64,000 nt of DNA, from positions 7,254,001 to 7,318,000 of the forward strand of contig NZ_CP071872.1 in assembly GCF_022647665.1 (NCBI RefSeq), read 5' to 3'. The notes under the pieces are model-generated. The model was not told the origin of the DNA. It was given only the letters and a program-made list of their open reading frames with translations, and made no database searches. Position numbers and translations under genes: made by a program. Origin of the DNA: Streptomyces formicae (GTDB lineage Bacteria; Actinomycetota; Actinomycetes; Streptomycetales; Streptomycetaceae). Below are positions 38,272 through 47,067 of the stretch, in pieces; positions within the stretch are counted from its first letter, which is position 1; every line of letters starts with the position of its first letter.

Positions 38272-39795
38272 ATGGCGTCCAGCCTGACGACGAACGCCTC
38301 GGCCGGCTCTGCCGGTACCGAGAAGACGTTCCTCGGCCACCCCCGCGGTCTGGCCACCCTCTTCTTCACCGAGATGTGGGAGCGCTTCTCCTACTACGGC
38401 ATGCGTGCCCTTCTCGTCCTGTACCTGGTCTCCGGCGGTGCCGACGCCGCGACCGGCAGCCAGGGCGGCGGCCTCGCGATGACCGCGGTGACGGCGACGG
38501 CGATCTACTCCGTCTACGTCTCGATGGTCTATCTGATGGCCATGCCTGGCGGCTGGTTCGGTGACCGCGTCTGGGGCGCCCGCAAGACCGTCACCATCGC
38601 GGGCTTCGTCATCATGGCGGGCCACGCCTCGCTGGCCGTGCCCGGCCAGGCGATGTTCTTCGTCGGCCTCGCGCTCGTCGCGGTCGGCTCCGGTCTGCTG
38701 AAGGCCAACATCTCCACGATGGTCGGCCACCTCTACAACGGTCCGGACGACCCGCGCCGTGACGGTGGCTTCACGATCTTCTACATCGGTATCAACCTCG
38801 GTGCGTTCGCGGCGCCCCTCGTCGTCGGCACCGTCGGCGAGAAGGTCAACTGGCACCTCGGCTTCGCCCTTGCCGCGGTCGGCATGGGTCTCGGACTCGC
38901 GTGCTTCCTGGCCTTCACCAAGAGCCTCAGCCCGAAGAGCAACGTCGTCCCGAACCCGCTGACCCCGCAGGAGCGCACGACGCTCCTGACCAAGGTCGCT
39001 GTCAGCACCGTGCTCATCGCCGTGTTCTACGGCGCCGTGGTCGCCCTGGGCATATACACCCTGAACTGGGCACTGGTCCCGATCACCCTCGCCGGTCTGA
39101 TCATTCCGGTCGCCGTGCTGGTCCGCATCAAGCGCGACAAGGACCTCGACAGGGTCGAGCAGTCCAAGGTCTCCGGCTACATCTGGTTCTTCGTCGCCGC
39201 GGCCGTCTTCTGGATGATCTACGACCAGGGTGGTTCGACCCTGGCGCTGTTCGCCGACGGCAAGACCGCCGACTCGCTGTTCGGCCTGGCCTTCCCGGCC
39301 ACCTGGTTCCAGTCGCTGAACCCGCTGTTCATCATGGCGCTGGCCCCGGTCTTCGCCTGGATGTGGCTGGCGCTGGCGCGCCGCAACAAGGAGCCCAACA
39401 CCATCGTGAAGTTCGCGATGGCCCTGGTCCTGGTCGGCGCCTCGTTCTTCGTCTTCATCGTCCCGATGGCCATGGCGAGCGACGGCACCAAGGTCAGCCC
39501 GATGTGGCTGGTCTCGATCTACATGATCCAGACGATCGCCGAGCTGTGTCTGTCCCCGGTGGGTCTGTCGGTGACCACGAAGATGGCCCCGCAGAAGTAC
39601 TCCAGCCAGATGCTGGGCGTGTGGTTCCTCGCCGTCACCGCGGGCGACTGCACCACGGGTCTGCTCTCGCTCGCCGGTGTCGACCTGAACGGAACGGGCA
39701 TCATCGCCCTGCAGGCTGCCCTCGCCGCAGTCGCGGGTGCGGCGATCTGGATGTACCGCAAGAAGGTCCAGGAGCTCATGGGCAACGTCCACTGA
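38272..39795 (+). CDS. Proton-coupled di/tripeptide transporter (POT/PTR2 family, MFS)
   Basis: 507 residues, about 14 membrane segments. The family signature FFTEMWERFSYYGMRALL has ExxER at Glu34-Arg38, needed for proton coupling. The second signature FTIFYIGINLGAFAAPLV and GGWFGDRVWGARKT are also present. It imports short peptides with protons. ATG 38272 has AAGGA 5 nt upstream. The unusually long leader (see 37961-38271) suggests additional control. A strong terminator follows. Confidence 0.95.
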   Translation: MASSLTTNASAGSAGTEKTFLGHPRGLATLFFTEMWERFSYYGMRALLVLYLVSGGADAATGSQGGGLAMTAVTATAIYSVYVSMVYLMAMPGGWFGDRVWGARKTVTIAGFVIMAGHASLAVPGQAMFFVGLALVAVGSGLLKANISTMVGHLYNGPDDPRRDGGFTIFYIGINLGAFAAPLVVGTVGEKVNWHLGFALAAVGMGLGLACFLAFTKSLSPKSNVVPNPLTPQERTTLLTKVAVSTVLIAVFYGAVVALGIYTLNWALVPITLAGLIIPVAVLVRIKRDKDLDRVEQSKVSGYIWFFVAAAVFWMIYDQGGSTLALFADGKTADSLFGLAFPATWFQSLNPLFIMALAPVFAWMWLALARRNKEPNTIVKFAMALVLVGASFFVFIVPMAMASDGTKVSPMWLVSIYMIQTIAELCLSPVGLSVTTKMAPQKYSSQMLGVWFLAVTAGDCTTGLLSLAGVDLNGTGIIALQAALAAVAGAAIWMYRKKVQELMGNVH

Positions 39796-39813
39796 CGCCA
39801 CCCCCACCGCAAC

Positions 39814-39852
39814 GGGACGGGCCCGGCACGCGATGCGCGCCGGGCCCGTCCC
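39814..39852 (+). terminator. Terminator of the peptide transporter gene
   Basis: GGGACGGGCCCGGC (39814-39827) pairs perfectly with GCCGGGCCCGTCCC (39839-39852), followed by TTTCTC. It also faces the convergent small secreted-protein gene. Confidence 0.9.
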
Positions 39853-39893
39853 TTTCTCAGAGGGCTACGCCTCTCGGCACGCGCGGCCGCCTG

Positions 39894-40277
39894 TCACTTC
39901 GTTTCCGAATAGCCCATGACGAGAGTCGACCGGATCGGGCAAGTCACTTTCGACGGTGTACCGAGCGGCTTCCACGGGCCGTCAACCACGACTCGGATGT
40001 CGTGTGCACTGTTCACGCCACGGATCATGTCGCAGTCGGCCTTGGCGCGGTGCTGGCTTGCCGTCTTACCGCCCGCACCGATGACAACGACACACTTCGA
40101 GGTGACGCTCCTCCCGGCGATCGACTTCTCCGTGGCGCACTTGAAGAACCTCCCCGCAGCATGCGCCTCGTCTGCGTTCACGGCCGCGATGCCCACTGCG
40201 CCCATGAAGACGGAGGCTGTCAGGGCTACCGCCCTCGTGCTGATGGCACCCTTCGCAAGCGACATGAAATCCACCAT
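39894..40277 (-). CDS. Small secreted protein of unknown function
   Basis: 127 residues. An N-terminal signal peptide (AKGAISTRAVALTASVFMGAVGIAAVNADEAHA, cleavage after AHA) precedes a mature part of about 87 residues with four Cys residues (FKCATEK, TSKCVVV, KADCDMI, KVTCPIR), likely two disulfides. GGGGGA lies a few bases before the ATG at 40277. GC content and codon bias are lower than in neighbouring genes, which may mean recent acquisition. No family recognised. The upstream 256 bases (40278-40533) hold a weak 74-codon frame on the minus strand that I do not call. Confidence 0.7.
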   Translation of the reverse strand: MVDFMSLAKGAISTRAVALTASVFMGAVGIAAVNADEAHAAGRFFKCATEKSIAGRSVTSKCVVVIGAGGKTASQHRAKADCDMIRGVNSAHDIRVVVDGPWKPLGTPSKVTCPIRSTLVMGYSETK

Positions 40278-40533
40278 GCAATCCCCCATTCACACCAGCG
40301 ATGAAAGCTTCACGATGTGGTCATCATCGTGTCGGCTGATTCCGCCGAGCCTTCGTCGATCAACGTAGTTGATCTCCAGCTCTGGGTGCAAGTTGGCACG
40401 ATGTACCAGGAGTTGAGGGAATTGACCGGCATATCCCATGCCGACACGGAAGGCGAGCATGGTCGGCCGACTCTCCTGGCCCCGCGTCTCCGGAAGGCGC
40501 GGGATCGAGGGCACGGGGCCAGGAGGCCGCGGG

Positions 40534-41958
40534 TCACCGTGTGCCGCGGAGGCGGCGCCACGGGGTGAACGTGAAGACCGCGCCGCCCAGCAGGATGACC
40601 GTGCCCGCCGCGAGGGCGAGGGCGCGGAGGGCGAGGGTGTCCTCGGAGCCGGTGTCGGCGAGGCCGCCGCCCGAGGCGTCGCCGCCGCCTGCGGAGCCGG
40701 AGGCCGAGCCGCCGCCGGCCGCGCCGCCGGGCTGTGCGGAGGTGTCGAGTTCGAGTGAGACGGCGACGTCGGCGGGCGGGGTGCAGGTCGTGGTCGTACC
40801 CAGCGCCTTGACCGTGAGGACGCCCGGGCTGAGGGTGGCCTTTCCGGTGGCGCCCGGCTTGTACGTACCCGTCAGGTCGGGGATCTCGATCGGGTCGCCC
40901 GCCTTGATGGGCTCCGGGTTCGTGGACCCTTCGACGTGGACGAAGCCCGTGTCGGCGCCGCCGAGTTTGACCTCCATCGAAGGCTTGACGGAGTCGGCGG
41001 GGATGTCCGCCGGGCTGTCCATGACGGACTTGTTGAACTTCACGGTGAGGTCGAAGTCGCCGCCGTTCTTCTTGGCGTTGATCTGCACCGGGGAGACGGC
41101 CTCCTTGTCGCCGATGGGCGTCTTGCAGGAGTAGGGGACCTCGACCTCCTTGCCCTCGAAGTCGGTCGGGCCGCCGCCACCGCCGGTGGTCCCGCCGGAG
41201 TCGCCACCGCCAGAGCTGCTCGTGCCGCCGGAGCTGGTGCCGCCCGCCGTGGAGCCGCCCGAGTCACTGCCGCCCGAGTCGCTGCCGCCGCTGATCAGGC
41301 CGCCGGTCGTGGGCAGCCCGCCCGTCGTGCCTCCCGTCGTCGGCAGTCCGCCGGTCGTCACACCGCCGGTCGTGGGCAGGCCGCCGGTGGTCGTACCGCC
41401 CGAACTGCCTCCGCCCTCCGTCACCTTGACCGTCGTGCCGGGCTGGACGGTCTCCTTCGGCGAGCACTTGGTGTCCGTCGAGATCGGCTTGGAGACGTTG
41501 ATGTTGTACCCGTCCGGCGTCAGCGTGATCTCGCCCGGCGCCGTCAGCTTCAGCTTCCCCTTCATGTCGGGCAGCACCATCGGGCTGTTCTTGGGGATCG
41601 GCGGGTTCTGCCGGGGGCCGTCCATCGCGAGGTCACCGGTCTGCGCCCCGGCCACCTTGACGGTGCCGGTGGGTTTGACCGTGTCCTTCTCCAGGTCGAG
41701 GATGTCGGGGTTCTTGGACGCGGCCTCGACCGTCTTCCAGACCACCTCGATCTCGTCCCCCACCTTCGCCTCGGCGGGCGCGGTGATCTGCACCTTGGTG
41801 GTGCCCTGGACGGGCGGCAGCCCGGAGATCGCCGGGGGGATGCACTCCGTCGCGTACGACACATCGGCGGCGTGGGCCGGTCCCGCGGTCAGCAGGATCC
41901 CCGCGCCGCAGAGCATCAGCGCGACCCCTGCCGCGCTCATCCTCCGTTGCGTGCTCAC
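40534..41958 (-). CDS. Sortase-anchored surface protein with LADTG signal and internal LPTTG motifs
   Basis: 474 residues. Signal peptide to AHA (residue 30). Domain 1 (about 33-180) is followed by a Gly/Thr/Ser linker (181-265) that contains LPTTG three times (194-198, 205-209, 215-219). Domain 2 (about 270-395) is closely related to the mature domain of the LPKTG protein encoded at 43882-44565 (both share PIG-K-AVSP, KLGGAD-G and TVKALGTTTTCTP-type segments). The C-terminus has LADTG at 433-437, a membrane segment and a basic tail, the LAxTG type used by actinobacterial class E sortase. GTG 41958 has GAAGGGA 6 nt upstream and overlaps the stop of the preceding gene (GTGA). Confidence 0.88.
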   Translation of the reverse strand: MSTQRRMSAAGVALMLCGAGILLTAGPAHAADVSYATECIPPAISGLPPVQGTTKVQITAPAEAKVGDEIEVVWKTVEAASKNPDILDLEKDTVKPTGTVKVAGAQTGDLAMDGPRQNPPIPKNSPMVLPDMKGKLKLTAPGEITLTPDGYNINVSKPISTDTKCSPKETVQPGTTVKVTEGGGSSGGTTTGGLPTTGGVTTGGLPTTGGTTGGLPTTGGLISGGSDSGGSDSGGSTAGGTSSGGTSSSGGGDSGGTTGGGGGPTDFEGKEVEVPYSCKTPIGDKEAVSPVQINAKKNGGDFDLTVKFNKSVMDSPADIPADSVKPSMEVKLGGADTGFVHVEGSTNPEPIKAGDPIEIPDLTGTYKPGATGKATLSPGVLTVKALGTTTTCTPPADVAVSLELDTSAQPGGAAGGGSASGSAGGGDASGGGLADTGSEDTLALRALALAAGTVILLGGAVFTFTPWRRLRGTR

Positions 41959-43058
41959 GTGTGTCCCTTCGTCGTGGGTCGGTTCTCTGACGGTGCGGAG
42001 TCCGGGGTGAACCACGGCAGCGGCGCCGCCGCCGTGGTGGTGGTGGTCGCGGTCGCCGGCGGTACGTTCCGGTGGCGGCCGTTACGGGGGGCACGGGAAG
42101 TACGGGGACGGGCGACCGTGCGCCGCGGACGCACCCGGTCCACGGCCGCCATCCCGATCCGGAACAGCGCCGCCGGTACGACCACGGCCAGCAGCACCCA
42201 GAAGAGCGTCACGCCCCAGGGCCTGCCCACGCCCCACGGCTGCTCGGCGAGCACCTTCGCGCCGTACTTCACCGAGACGTGGTAGTCGCCGTGCGCGCCC
42301 GCCGTGAGCTGGACGGGCAGGGTGACCCGCGCCTTCTTCCCGGGCTGGACGGTGCCGCGCCACTGCCGTTCCTCCCACTGCGGGGCGAAGACGCCGTGCG
42401 CGGTGCCGACCTGGAAGACGGGGTCCTTGACCGGGGCGGAGCCGAGGTTGCCGACGGTGAAGACGAGTTCGCGGGTGGGCGGGGCGCCGAACCACACGAG
42501 CAGCCCGCTCGACCCCCGCAGCTCGACGGCGGCGAGGACGGCGAGCTTGCCGTCGCCCGTCTGCTGCGGGAGGGGGGCGGTGGGGTGGCCCGCGACGGTG
42601 AACGGTGCGTCCACGGTGGCCTGTTCGCCGGTGACCGTGGCGACGTGCACGACGCACGGGCACGGCTTGGGGGGCTCCACGACCGGCATCTTCTTGCTGA
42701 AGGCGCCCTTGGCGTCGGTGGTGACGGCCCGGCCGTCGGCGTTGGCGCAGGAGTTGGTGCCGCCGATCACGCCACGGCCGGGGGCGGACTGCCCGCAGAT
42801 CAGCATCATCAGCAGGGCGTCCGGGCGCCAGCCGGTGCCGCTGACGGTGATGTCGCCGCCCTTGCCTGCCTGTTGGGAGGAGAGCGTGACGGCGGGCTCG
42901 GCGTCGGCGGCGCGTACGGAGGCGAGGGCTGCGGAGGCAGGAGGTACGGAGGCGGCCGCGAGCGAGGACGGGCCCGTGAGCGCGATCGCGGCGGCGAGCA
43001 GCGCGGTGAGGAGCAGGCCGAGGCGCCCGCGTCGGACAGGCTTGAATTGGGCGTTCAC
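41955..43058 (-). CDS. Membrane protein with neocarzinostatin-like Ig domain
   Basis: 367 residues. Signal peptide (LLLTALLAAAIALTGPSSLAAAS) and an N-terminal domain of about 130 residues beginning VTLSSQQAGKGGDITVSGTGWRPDALLMMLICG, which resembles the Ig-like fold of neocarzinostatin-type exported proteins with paired Cys residues (CGQ ... NSCAN; PKPCPC). A second beta-rich domain (ELVFTVGNLGSAPVKDPVFQVG) follows, then one membrane segment (VTLFWVLLAVVVPAALFRIG) near residue 300 and a Thr/Pro-rich tail. GTG 43058 has GGGAGA about 7 nt upstream and overlaps the previous gene. Probably part of a surface complex with its operon partners. Confidence 0.75.
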   Translation of the reverse strand: MNAQFKPVRRGRLGLLLTALLAAAIALTGPSSLAAASVPPASAALASVRAADAEPAVTLSSQQAGKGGDITVSGTGWRPDALLMMLICGQSAPGRGVIGGTNSCANADGRAVTTDAKGAFSKKMPVVEPPKPCPCVVHVATVTGEQATVDAPFTVAGHPTAPLPQQTGDGKLAVLAAVELRGSSGLLVWFGAPPTRELVFTVGNLGSAPVKDPVFQVGTAHGVFAPQWEERQWRGTVQPGKKARVTLPVQLTAGAHGDYHVSVKYGAKVLAEQPWGVGRPWGVTLFWVLLAVVVPAALFRIGMAAVDRVRPRRTVARPRTSRAPRNGRHRNVPPATATTTTTAAAPLPWFTPDSAPSENRPTTKGHT

Positions 43059-43879
43059 GGTCGGTCTCCCACCTTCGCCAGTCGCCGTTCGGTGCGCTTC
43101 AGTCGCAGGGCCGCCGCCCCGGCCGCCGCCGCGCCCAGGGCGAGGACCACGCCGGTCGCGGCGCCCCACGGGACGTAGACCGCGGAGGCCGTCGCCTCGC
43201 CGTGGGCGCCGCCCTGGGCCGTCACGCGGAGGGTGACGTCGACGGAGTCGAGGGCGGGCGGGTCGGGCCAGCGTTCCGTGAGGTCGACGCGGCGGCCGGG
43301 CCGGAGCTCCAGCGGGAGCGGGCGGGCCGGGCGGTCGAGCAGTTCGCCCGTGAGGCCGTCGGCGCTGACGGCGAGCCGTGGGGCGAGGACCGTGTTGCCG
43401 CGGTTGACCAGGGTGTAATGGATGCGCCCGCCGTCCACCCGTACGCCCTCGACGGTCAGCGCGGCGAGCGCGGGGCCGCCGACCCGCACGTGGACGCGTA
43501 CGACCGCGTCACGGCCGCCGGCCGTCGCGACGATCCGCGCGGCGTGGTCGCCGGGAGGCGCGCCCGCCGGCACGGTGACGGCGAAGGGCACATCGGCGCG
43601 GGTGCGGGGAGGCACACTCACCCGGCCCCGGTCTCCGGCCAGCGCGAGCCAGCTCGTCCCGGCCGCCCGCAGCCGTACGGTCAGCGGCGCCGTGCCCGGA
43701 TTGGTCACGGAGATCCGGTCCTCCAGGACCGTGCCGGGCGGTCCCTCCAGATACACGTACGGTCTGCCGCCCGCCGCGGGCTCCGCCGTCCAGCCCGGCC
43801 CCGCGGCGGCCGCGGGCACGCCGAGGGGCCCGCACAGCAGTGCGGTGACGGCGGCGGCCGGCAGGGCGCGCGGCAGCAC
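43055..43879 (-). CDS. DUF916-like (WxL-host-binding-like) membrane protein
   Basis: 274 residues. A short signal peptide (LPAAAVTALLCGPLGVPAAAA) precedes a domain starting RPYVYLEGPPGTVLEDRISVTNPGTAPLTVRLRAAG, which resembles the DUF916/WxL-host-binding type beta-sandwich of Gram-positive surface complexes. A second beta domain (AALTVEGVRVDGGRIHYTLVNRGN) follows, then a C-terminal membrane segment (ATGVVLALGAAAAGAAAL) and basic tail. The GTG at 43879 lies 2 nt after the upstream stop, so translation is coupled. The longer frame upstream is the opposite phase of the neighbour and not used. The family call is by motif only. Confidence 0.7.
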   Translation of the reverse strand: MLPRALPAAAVTALLCGPLGVPAAAAGPGWTAEPAAGGRPYVYLEGPPGTVLEDRISVTNPGTAPLTVRLRAAGTSWLALAGDRGRVSVPPRTRADVPFAVTVPAGAPPGDHAARIVATAGGRDAVVRVHVRVGGPALAALTVEGVRVDGGRIHYTLVNRGNTVLAPRLAVSADGLTGELLDRPARPLPLELRPGRRVDLTERWPDPPALDSVDVTLRVTAQGGAHGEATASAVYVPWGAATGVVLALGAAAAGAAALRLKRTERRLAKVGDRP

Positions 43880-43881
43880 GG

Positions 43882-44565
43882 TCAGCTCGCGGGCCGCGCG
43901 CCGCGGCGGGTCAGCCAGAGCACTCCGGCCGCCCCGGCGAGGAACACCGTGCCGCCGAGCGTGCCGAGCGCGATCGCCGAGTCGAGCGGGCCGGTCTTGG
44001 GCAGCTCCCCGGAGCCCGAGGCCGACTGCGAACCACCGCTCCCGCCGCCCGTCGCCTCGACGTCGAGTTCGAGCGACGGCTTCGGGTTGTTCTTGGGTGT
44101 GCACGTCGTGGTCGTACCCAGCGCCTTGATGGTGAGCACGCCCGCCGTGAAGGTGACCTTGCCCGTCTTCTTCGGTGTGTACGTACCCGACAAGTCATTG
44201 ATCTTGATGGGGGTGTTGGCGGGGACCGCCTCGGCGTTCGCGGGTCCCGACACCGGTACGGTCCCGCTGTCCGCGCCGCCGAGTTTGATGAGCGCGCTCG
44301 GGTTCATCGCGCCCTTGCCGAGCTCGACCGGGCTCGACGAGACGCCCTTCTCGAACGACATCGTGAGCTTGTAGGAGCTGCCGCTCTTGACGGCCTTGAT
44401 GTCGATCGGAGAGACGGCGCCCTTGGGGCCGATCGGCGTCTGGCACTGGTAGTCCACGTCCACCACTTCGGCATGGGCGGCGGGGGCGGCCATCAGCACC
44501 ACCGAGCCCGCCAGCGCCGCTGCCAGCGTGAGAGCTGTCCGTTTCCGGTACGTCTGGTACGACAC
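43882..44565 (-). CDS. Sortase-anchored surface protein with LPKTG signal
   Basis: 227 residues. Signal peptide ending AHA (residues 30-32); mature domain about 33-165 homologous to domain 2 of the LADTG protein at the other end of the operon; Gly/Ser linker; LPKTG at 188-192; membrane segment; tail RRGARPAS. It should be exported and covalently attached to peptidoglycan by sortase. First gene of a four-gene coupled operon. No sortase gene is in the window. The function of the shared domain is unknown. Confidence 0.88.
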   Translation of the reverse strand: MSYQTYRKRTALTLAAALAGSVVLMAAPAAHAEVVDVDYQCQTPIGPKGAVSPIDIKAVKSGSSYKLTMSFEKGVSSSPVELGKGAMNPSALIKLGGADSGTVPVSGPANAEAVPANTPIKINDLSGTYTPKKTGKVTFTAGVLTIKALGTTTTCTPKNNPKPSLELDVEATGGGSGGSQSASGSGELPKTGPLDSAIALGTLGGTVFLAGAAGVLWLTRRGARPAS

Positions 44566-44663
44566 CTCGAGTTCCCCTCATGCCGGAAGTCGCCGCAAGT
44601 TACTGACGACACATCAGATCGGGCGCTCAAGGTACGCCCGGGTCCCGATGGAGGGAAGACAAA

Positions 44664-44686
44664 GAGCACGGCGGATCGCCGTGCTC
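44664..44686 (-). terminator. Terminator of the anti-sigma gene
   Basis: GAGCACGGCG (44664-44673) pairs perfectly with CGCCGTGCTC (44677-44686) over GAT, 45 nt beyond the stop of the minus-strand anti-sigma factor gene and upstream of the LPKTG gene. Confidence 0.85.
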
Positions 44687-44730
44687 CACAACTGCTTCAA
44701 ATACCGGTTCGAAACGCGGCGTTCCGGTCG

Positions 44731-45231
44731 CTAGGAGGGCGCCGCGAGCTCCGCCCAGACCGTCTTGCCCGGCATTCCCGGGGTGCGCACCACTCCCCAG
44801 TCCATACAGAGCCGCTGCACGATAAACATCCCGTGCCCGCCCGGCCGGCCCGCGCGGTGCGGGGTGCGCGGCGCCGGCTGGCCCGTACCCCGGTCGGAGA
44901 CCTCCAGCCGCAGCGCCTTCGCGTTGCTGGAGACCCGCAGCTCCTCCGGGCCCTCGGCGTGCAGGCAGGCGTTGGTGACCAGCTCGGAGACGACGAGCAG
45001 GACGTCCTCTGCGGCGGCCCGGCGGTCGGCGGAGGCGGCGGGCAGCCAGCCCCAGTCGTACAGCGCCTGCCGGGTGAAGTCGCGTGCGAGCGGAACGATG
45101 CCGCTGGCGCTGCCCAGGGCGAGCGTGCGCACACGGAGGTCGGACACACAGGCGGCGGACGACGGATCGGAGCTTGCGCCGTCCGGCTCGGGGCCACGGT
45201 CGCCCGGCGGATGCTGCCGGGTGGTGCTCAT
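44731..45231 (-). CDS. RsbW-like anti-sigma factor (GHKL ATP-binding)
   Basis: 166 residues. Serine-kinase/anti-sigma factor that should bind a SigB/SigF-type sigma factor and phosphorylate its STAS partner. GHKL motifs: N-box VSELVTNACLHA near residues 80-91, G1 box EVSDRGTGQP, and GGHGMFIVQRL. The N-terminal 30 residues are disordered. It lies beside the STAS protein and sigma factor genes; in S. coelicolor the equivalent locus encodes ArsI and SigI (from memory). The pair with the gene at 45414-45782 forms a partner-switching unit. Confidence 0.9.
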   Translation of the reverse strand: MSTTRQHPPGDRGPEPDGASSDPSSAACVSDLRVRTLALGSASGIVPLARDFTRQALYDWGWLPAASADRRAAAEDVLLVVSELVTNACLHAEGPEELRVSSNAKALRLEVSDRGTGQPAPRTPHRAGRPGGHGMFIVQRLCMDWGVVRTPGMPGKTVWAELAAPS

Positions 45232-45413
45232 CAGCGCTTCACCTCACCGATTCACCAGTTCGCAGTTGCTTCAGTACAGAGAGTGCAGGGACGGACAGTG
45301 CGGGGACGGACTCCACAGGGGCGGTGCGGGTGCGGGTACTACGGGGTCCGCGGGGGTCTTCTGCCCGGCCGAATCAGGACAACACCCATCGGCCCTTCAG
45401 GCTCTGGCGGCGA

Positions 45414-45782
45414 TCAGTCGGCCAGCGCCGCTCCGAGCGAGTCATGGACGGTGAAGACCGCCTCGGCGCCGGTGATCTCGAAGACCCGGGCGACGACGGG
45501 GAGCATCCCCGCCAGATGGACCCCTCCCCCGGCCGCCTCGGCCCTGAGCCGGGCACCGAGCAGCACATTGAGGCCCGTGGAGTCGCAGAACTCGAGATGT
45601 GAGCAGTCGACCACGAGGCGTGTCCGGCCTTGGCCGAGTGCTTCGTCGAGTGGCACACGCAACAAATCGGCCGTGTGGTGATCGAGCTCACCTCGCGGTG
45701 TCACGACCTCACTTTGACCCTCGGTGCGGACCTCGACCCGAAGCCGGCCCCGATTCGCGCTTTCGACCGTCTTGCGGTCCAT
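45414..45782 (-). CDS. STAS-domain anti-anti-sigma factor
   Basis: 122 residues, one STAS domain. The phosphorylatable serine is Ser68 in EFCDSTGLNVLLG. When unphosphorylated it should bind the anti-sigma factor and free the sigma factor. ATG 45782 lies 220 nt from the divergent sigma factor gene. A 182-nt gap separates it from the anti-sigma gene, so the two may be transcribed together or separately. Confidence 0.9.
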   Translation of the reverse strand: MDRKTVESANRGRLRVEVRTEGQSEVVTPRGELDHHTADLLRVPLDEALGQGRTRLVVDCSHLEFCDSTGLNVLLGARLRAEAAGGGVHLAGMLPVVARVFEITGAEAVFTVHDSLGAALAD

Positions 45783-45891
45783 GAACGTCCTCTTCGCCTC
45801 ATCGCCGATGCCGTTGACGTCCGAGGAACATTACGCCTTCCCTACGGCTGTCGGTAGCCGAACTCCCCCACAAATCAGACAACTATGACAT

Positions 45892-45897
45892 TTGACA
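45892..45897 (+). promoter_or_regulatory. -35-like box in the divergent region of the sigma factor gene
   Basis: TTGACA occurs 107 nt before the sigma start. The region 45905-45935 contains GGGTAGGGCTAGTAGGG, but no clearly spaced -10 box for either a vegetative or a SigB-type promoter. Confidence 0.3.
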
Positions 45898-46003
45898 CTT
45901 GCAACCACCAGTAAAGAGCGGGTAGGGCTAGTAGGGACACAACCAACACGGCCGGCTTCGGAGGCGCCGCACACCGCAGCGACAGGTAGGCATCGGCAGC
46001 CTT

Positions 46004-46966
46004 ATGCCGAGAACCATGGAGGAGACCATGTCACCCCGGCTCGACGAAACGCGTACCCCCCACGCGCCGTCGACACGTCAGCACGACCACCTCGAAGACC
46101 CCGCATCCCCCGCGTACACGCAGACCGAGCACGCCGGGCACACCGGGCACGCCGACCTCGGCGAGCTCGAACTCCCGGTGATTCCACCGTTCGACGAGGT
46201 CGGACCCGTGGACGCCCGGGCGCTGTCCAAGACGCTCTTCGCCCGCCTCGAAGTCCTCGAGGAAGGCACCCACGAGTACGCGTACGTCCGCAACACGCTC
46301 GTCGAACTCAACCTGGCCCTGGTCAAGTTCGCCGCCGCCCGGTTCCGCTCCCGCAGCGAGCCGATGGAGGACATCATCCAGGTGGGCACGATCGGCCTGA
46401 TCAAGGCCATCGACCGCTTCGAGCTCAGCCGGGGCGTCGAGTTCCCCACCTTCGCGATGCCGACCATCGTCGGCGAGATCAAGCGCTTCTTCCGCGACAC
46501 GTCCTGGTCCGTGCGCGTGCCGCGGCGGCTCCAGGAGCTCCGCCTCGACCTCGCGAAGGCGGGCGACGAGCTGGCCCAGCAGCTCGACCGCGCGCCGACG
46601 GTCGCGGAGCTCGCCGAGCGGCTCGGCCTCAGCAACGACGAGGTCGTCGAGGGCATGGCGGCGAGCAACGCCTACACCGCGAGCTCGCTGGACGCCCAGC
46701 CGGAGGAGGACGAGACCGAGGGCGCCCTCGCGGACCGCATCGGATACGAGGACCACGGCCTCGAAGGCATCGAGTACATCGAGTCGCTGAAGCCGCTCAT
46801 CGCCTCGCTGCCCCCGCGCGACCGCACGATCCTGTCGCTCCGCTTCGTCGCCGGCATGACGCAGTCGGAGATCGGCGACGAGCTCGGCATCTCGCAGATG
46901 CATGTGTCGCGGCTGCTCTCGCGCACACTGCGGAGACTCCGGAAGGGGCTCACGGTCGAGGAGTGA
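46004..46966 (+). CDS. sigI: SigB/SigF-family sigma factor (probable SigI orthologue)
   Basis: 320 residues. Region 2 starts at about residue 100 (VELNLALVKFAAARFRSRSEPMEDIIQVGTIGLIKAIDRFE), with the -10 recognition part FPTFAMPTIVGEIKRFFRD. Region 3 follows (LAQQLDRAPTVAELAERLG), then region 4 with the helix-turn-helix GMTQSEIGDELGISQMHVSRLLSRTLRRLR. The acidic N-terminal 55 residues are variable. ATG 46004 is the longest; an ATG eight codons later (46028) is an alternative. The sigI name rests on the neighbouring anti-sigma and STAS genes and the hut genes beyond, an order remembered from S. coelicolor. Activity is probably set by partner switching. Confidence 0.88.
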   Translation: MPRTMEETMSPRLDETRTPHAPSTRQHDHLEDPASPAYTQTEHAGHTGHADLGELELPVIPPFDEVGPVDARALSKTLFARLEVLEEGTHEYAYVRNTLVELNLALVKFAAARFRSRSEPMEDIIQVGTIGLIKAIDRFELSRGVEFPTFAMPTIVGEIKRFFRDTSWSVRVPRRLQELRLDLAKAGDELAQQLDRAPTVAELAERLGLSNDEVVEGMAASNAYTASSLDAQPEEDETEGALADRIGYEDHGLEGIEYIESLKPLIASLPPRDRTILSLRFVAGMTQSEIGDELGISQMHVSRLLSRTLRRLRKGLTVEE

Positions 46967-47034
46967 GCGCTCCGGGCCGCCCCGGCCCACCTGAAGGATC
47001 CCTTCCGAGGAGGCTCTTCCGAAGGGCCCCTTCC

Positions 47035-47067
47035 GAAGGGTCCATTCCGTCAAGGGATGGGCCCTTC
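47035..47067 (+). terminator. Terminator of the sigma factor gene
   Basis: GAAGGGTCCATTCC (47035-47048) pairs with GGGATGGGCCCTTC (47054-47067) over GTCAA; two G-U pairs. The preceding 46995-47034 contains further TTCCGAAGGG-type repeats. Confidence 0.8.

Noticed and set aside
40290..40514. 74-codon minus-strand ORF before the small secreted-protein gene
   Set aside because: No ribosome site, mixed codon bias and no recognisable features; kept only as a remark with the neighbouring gene.
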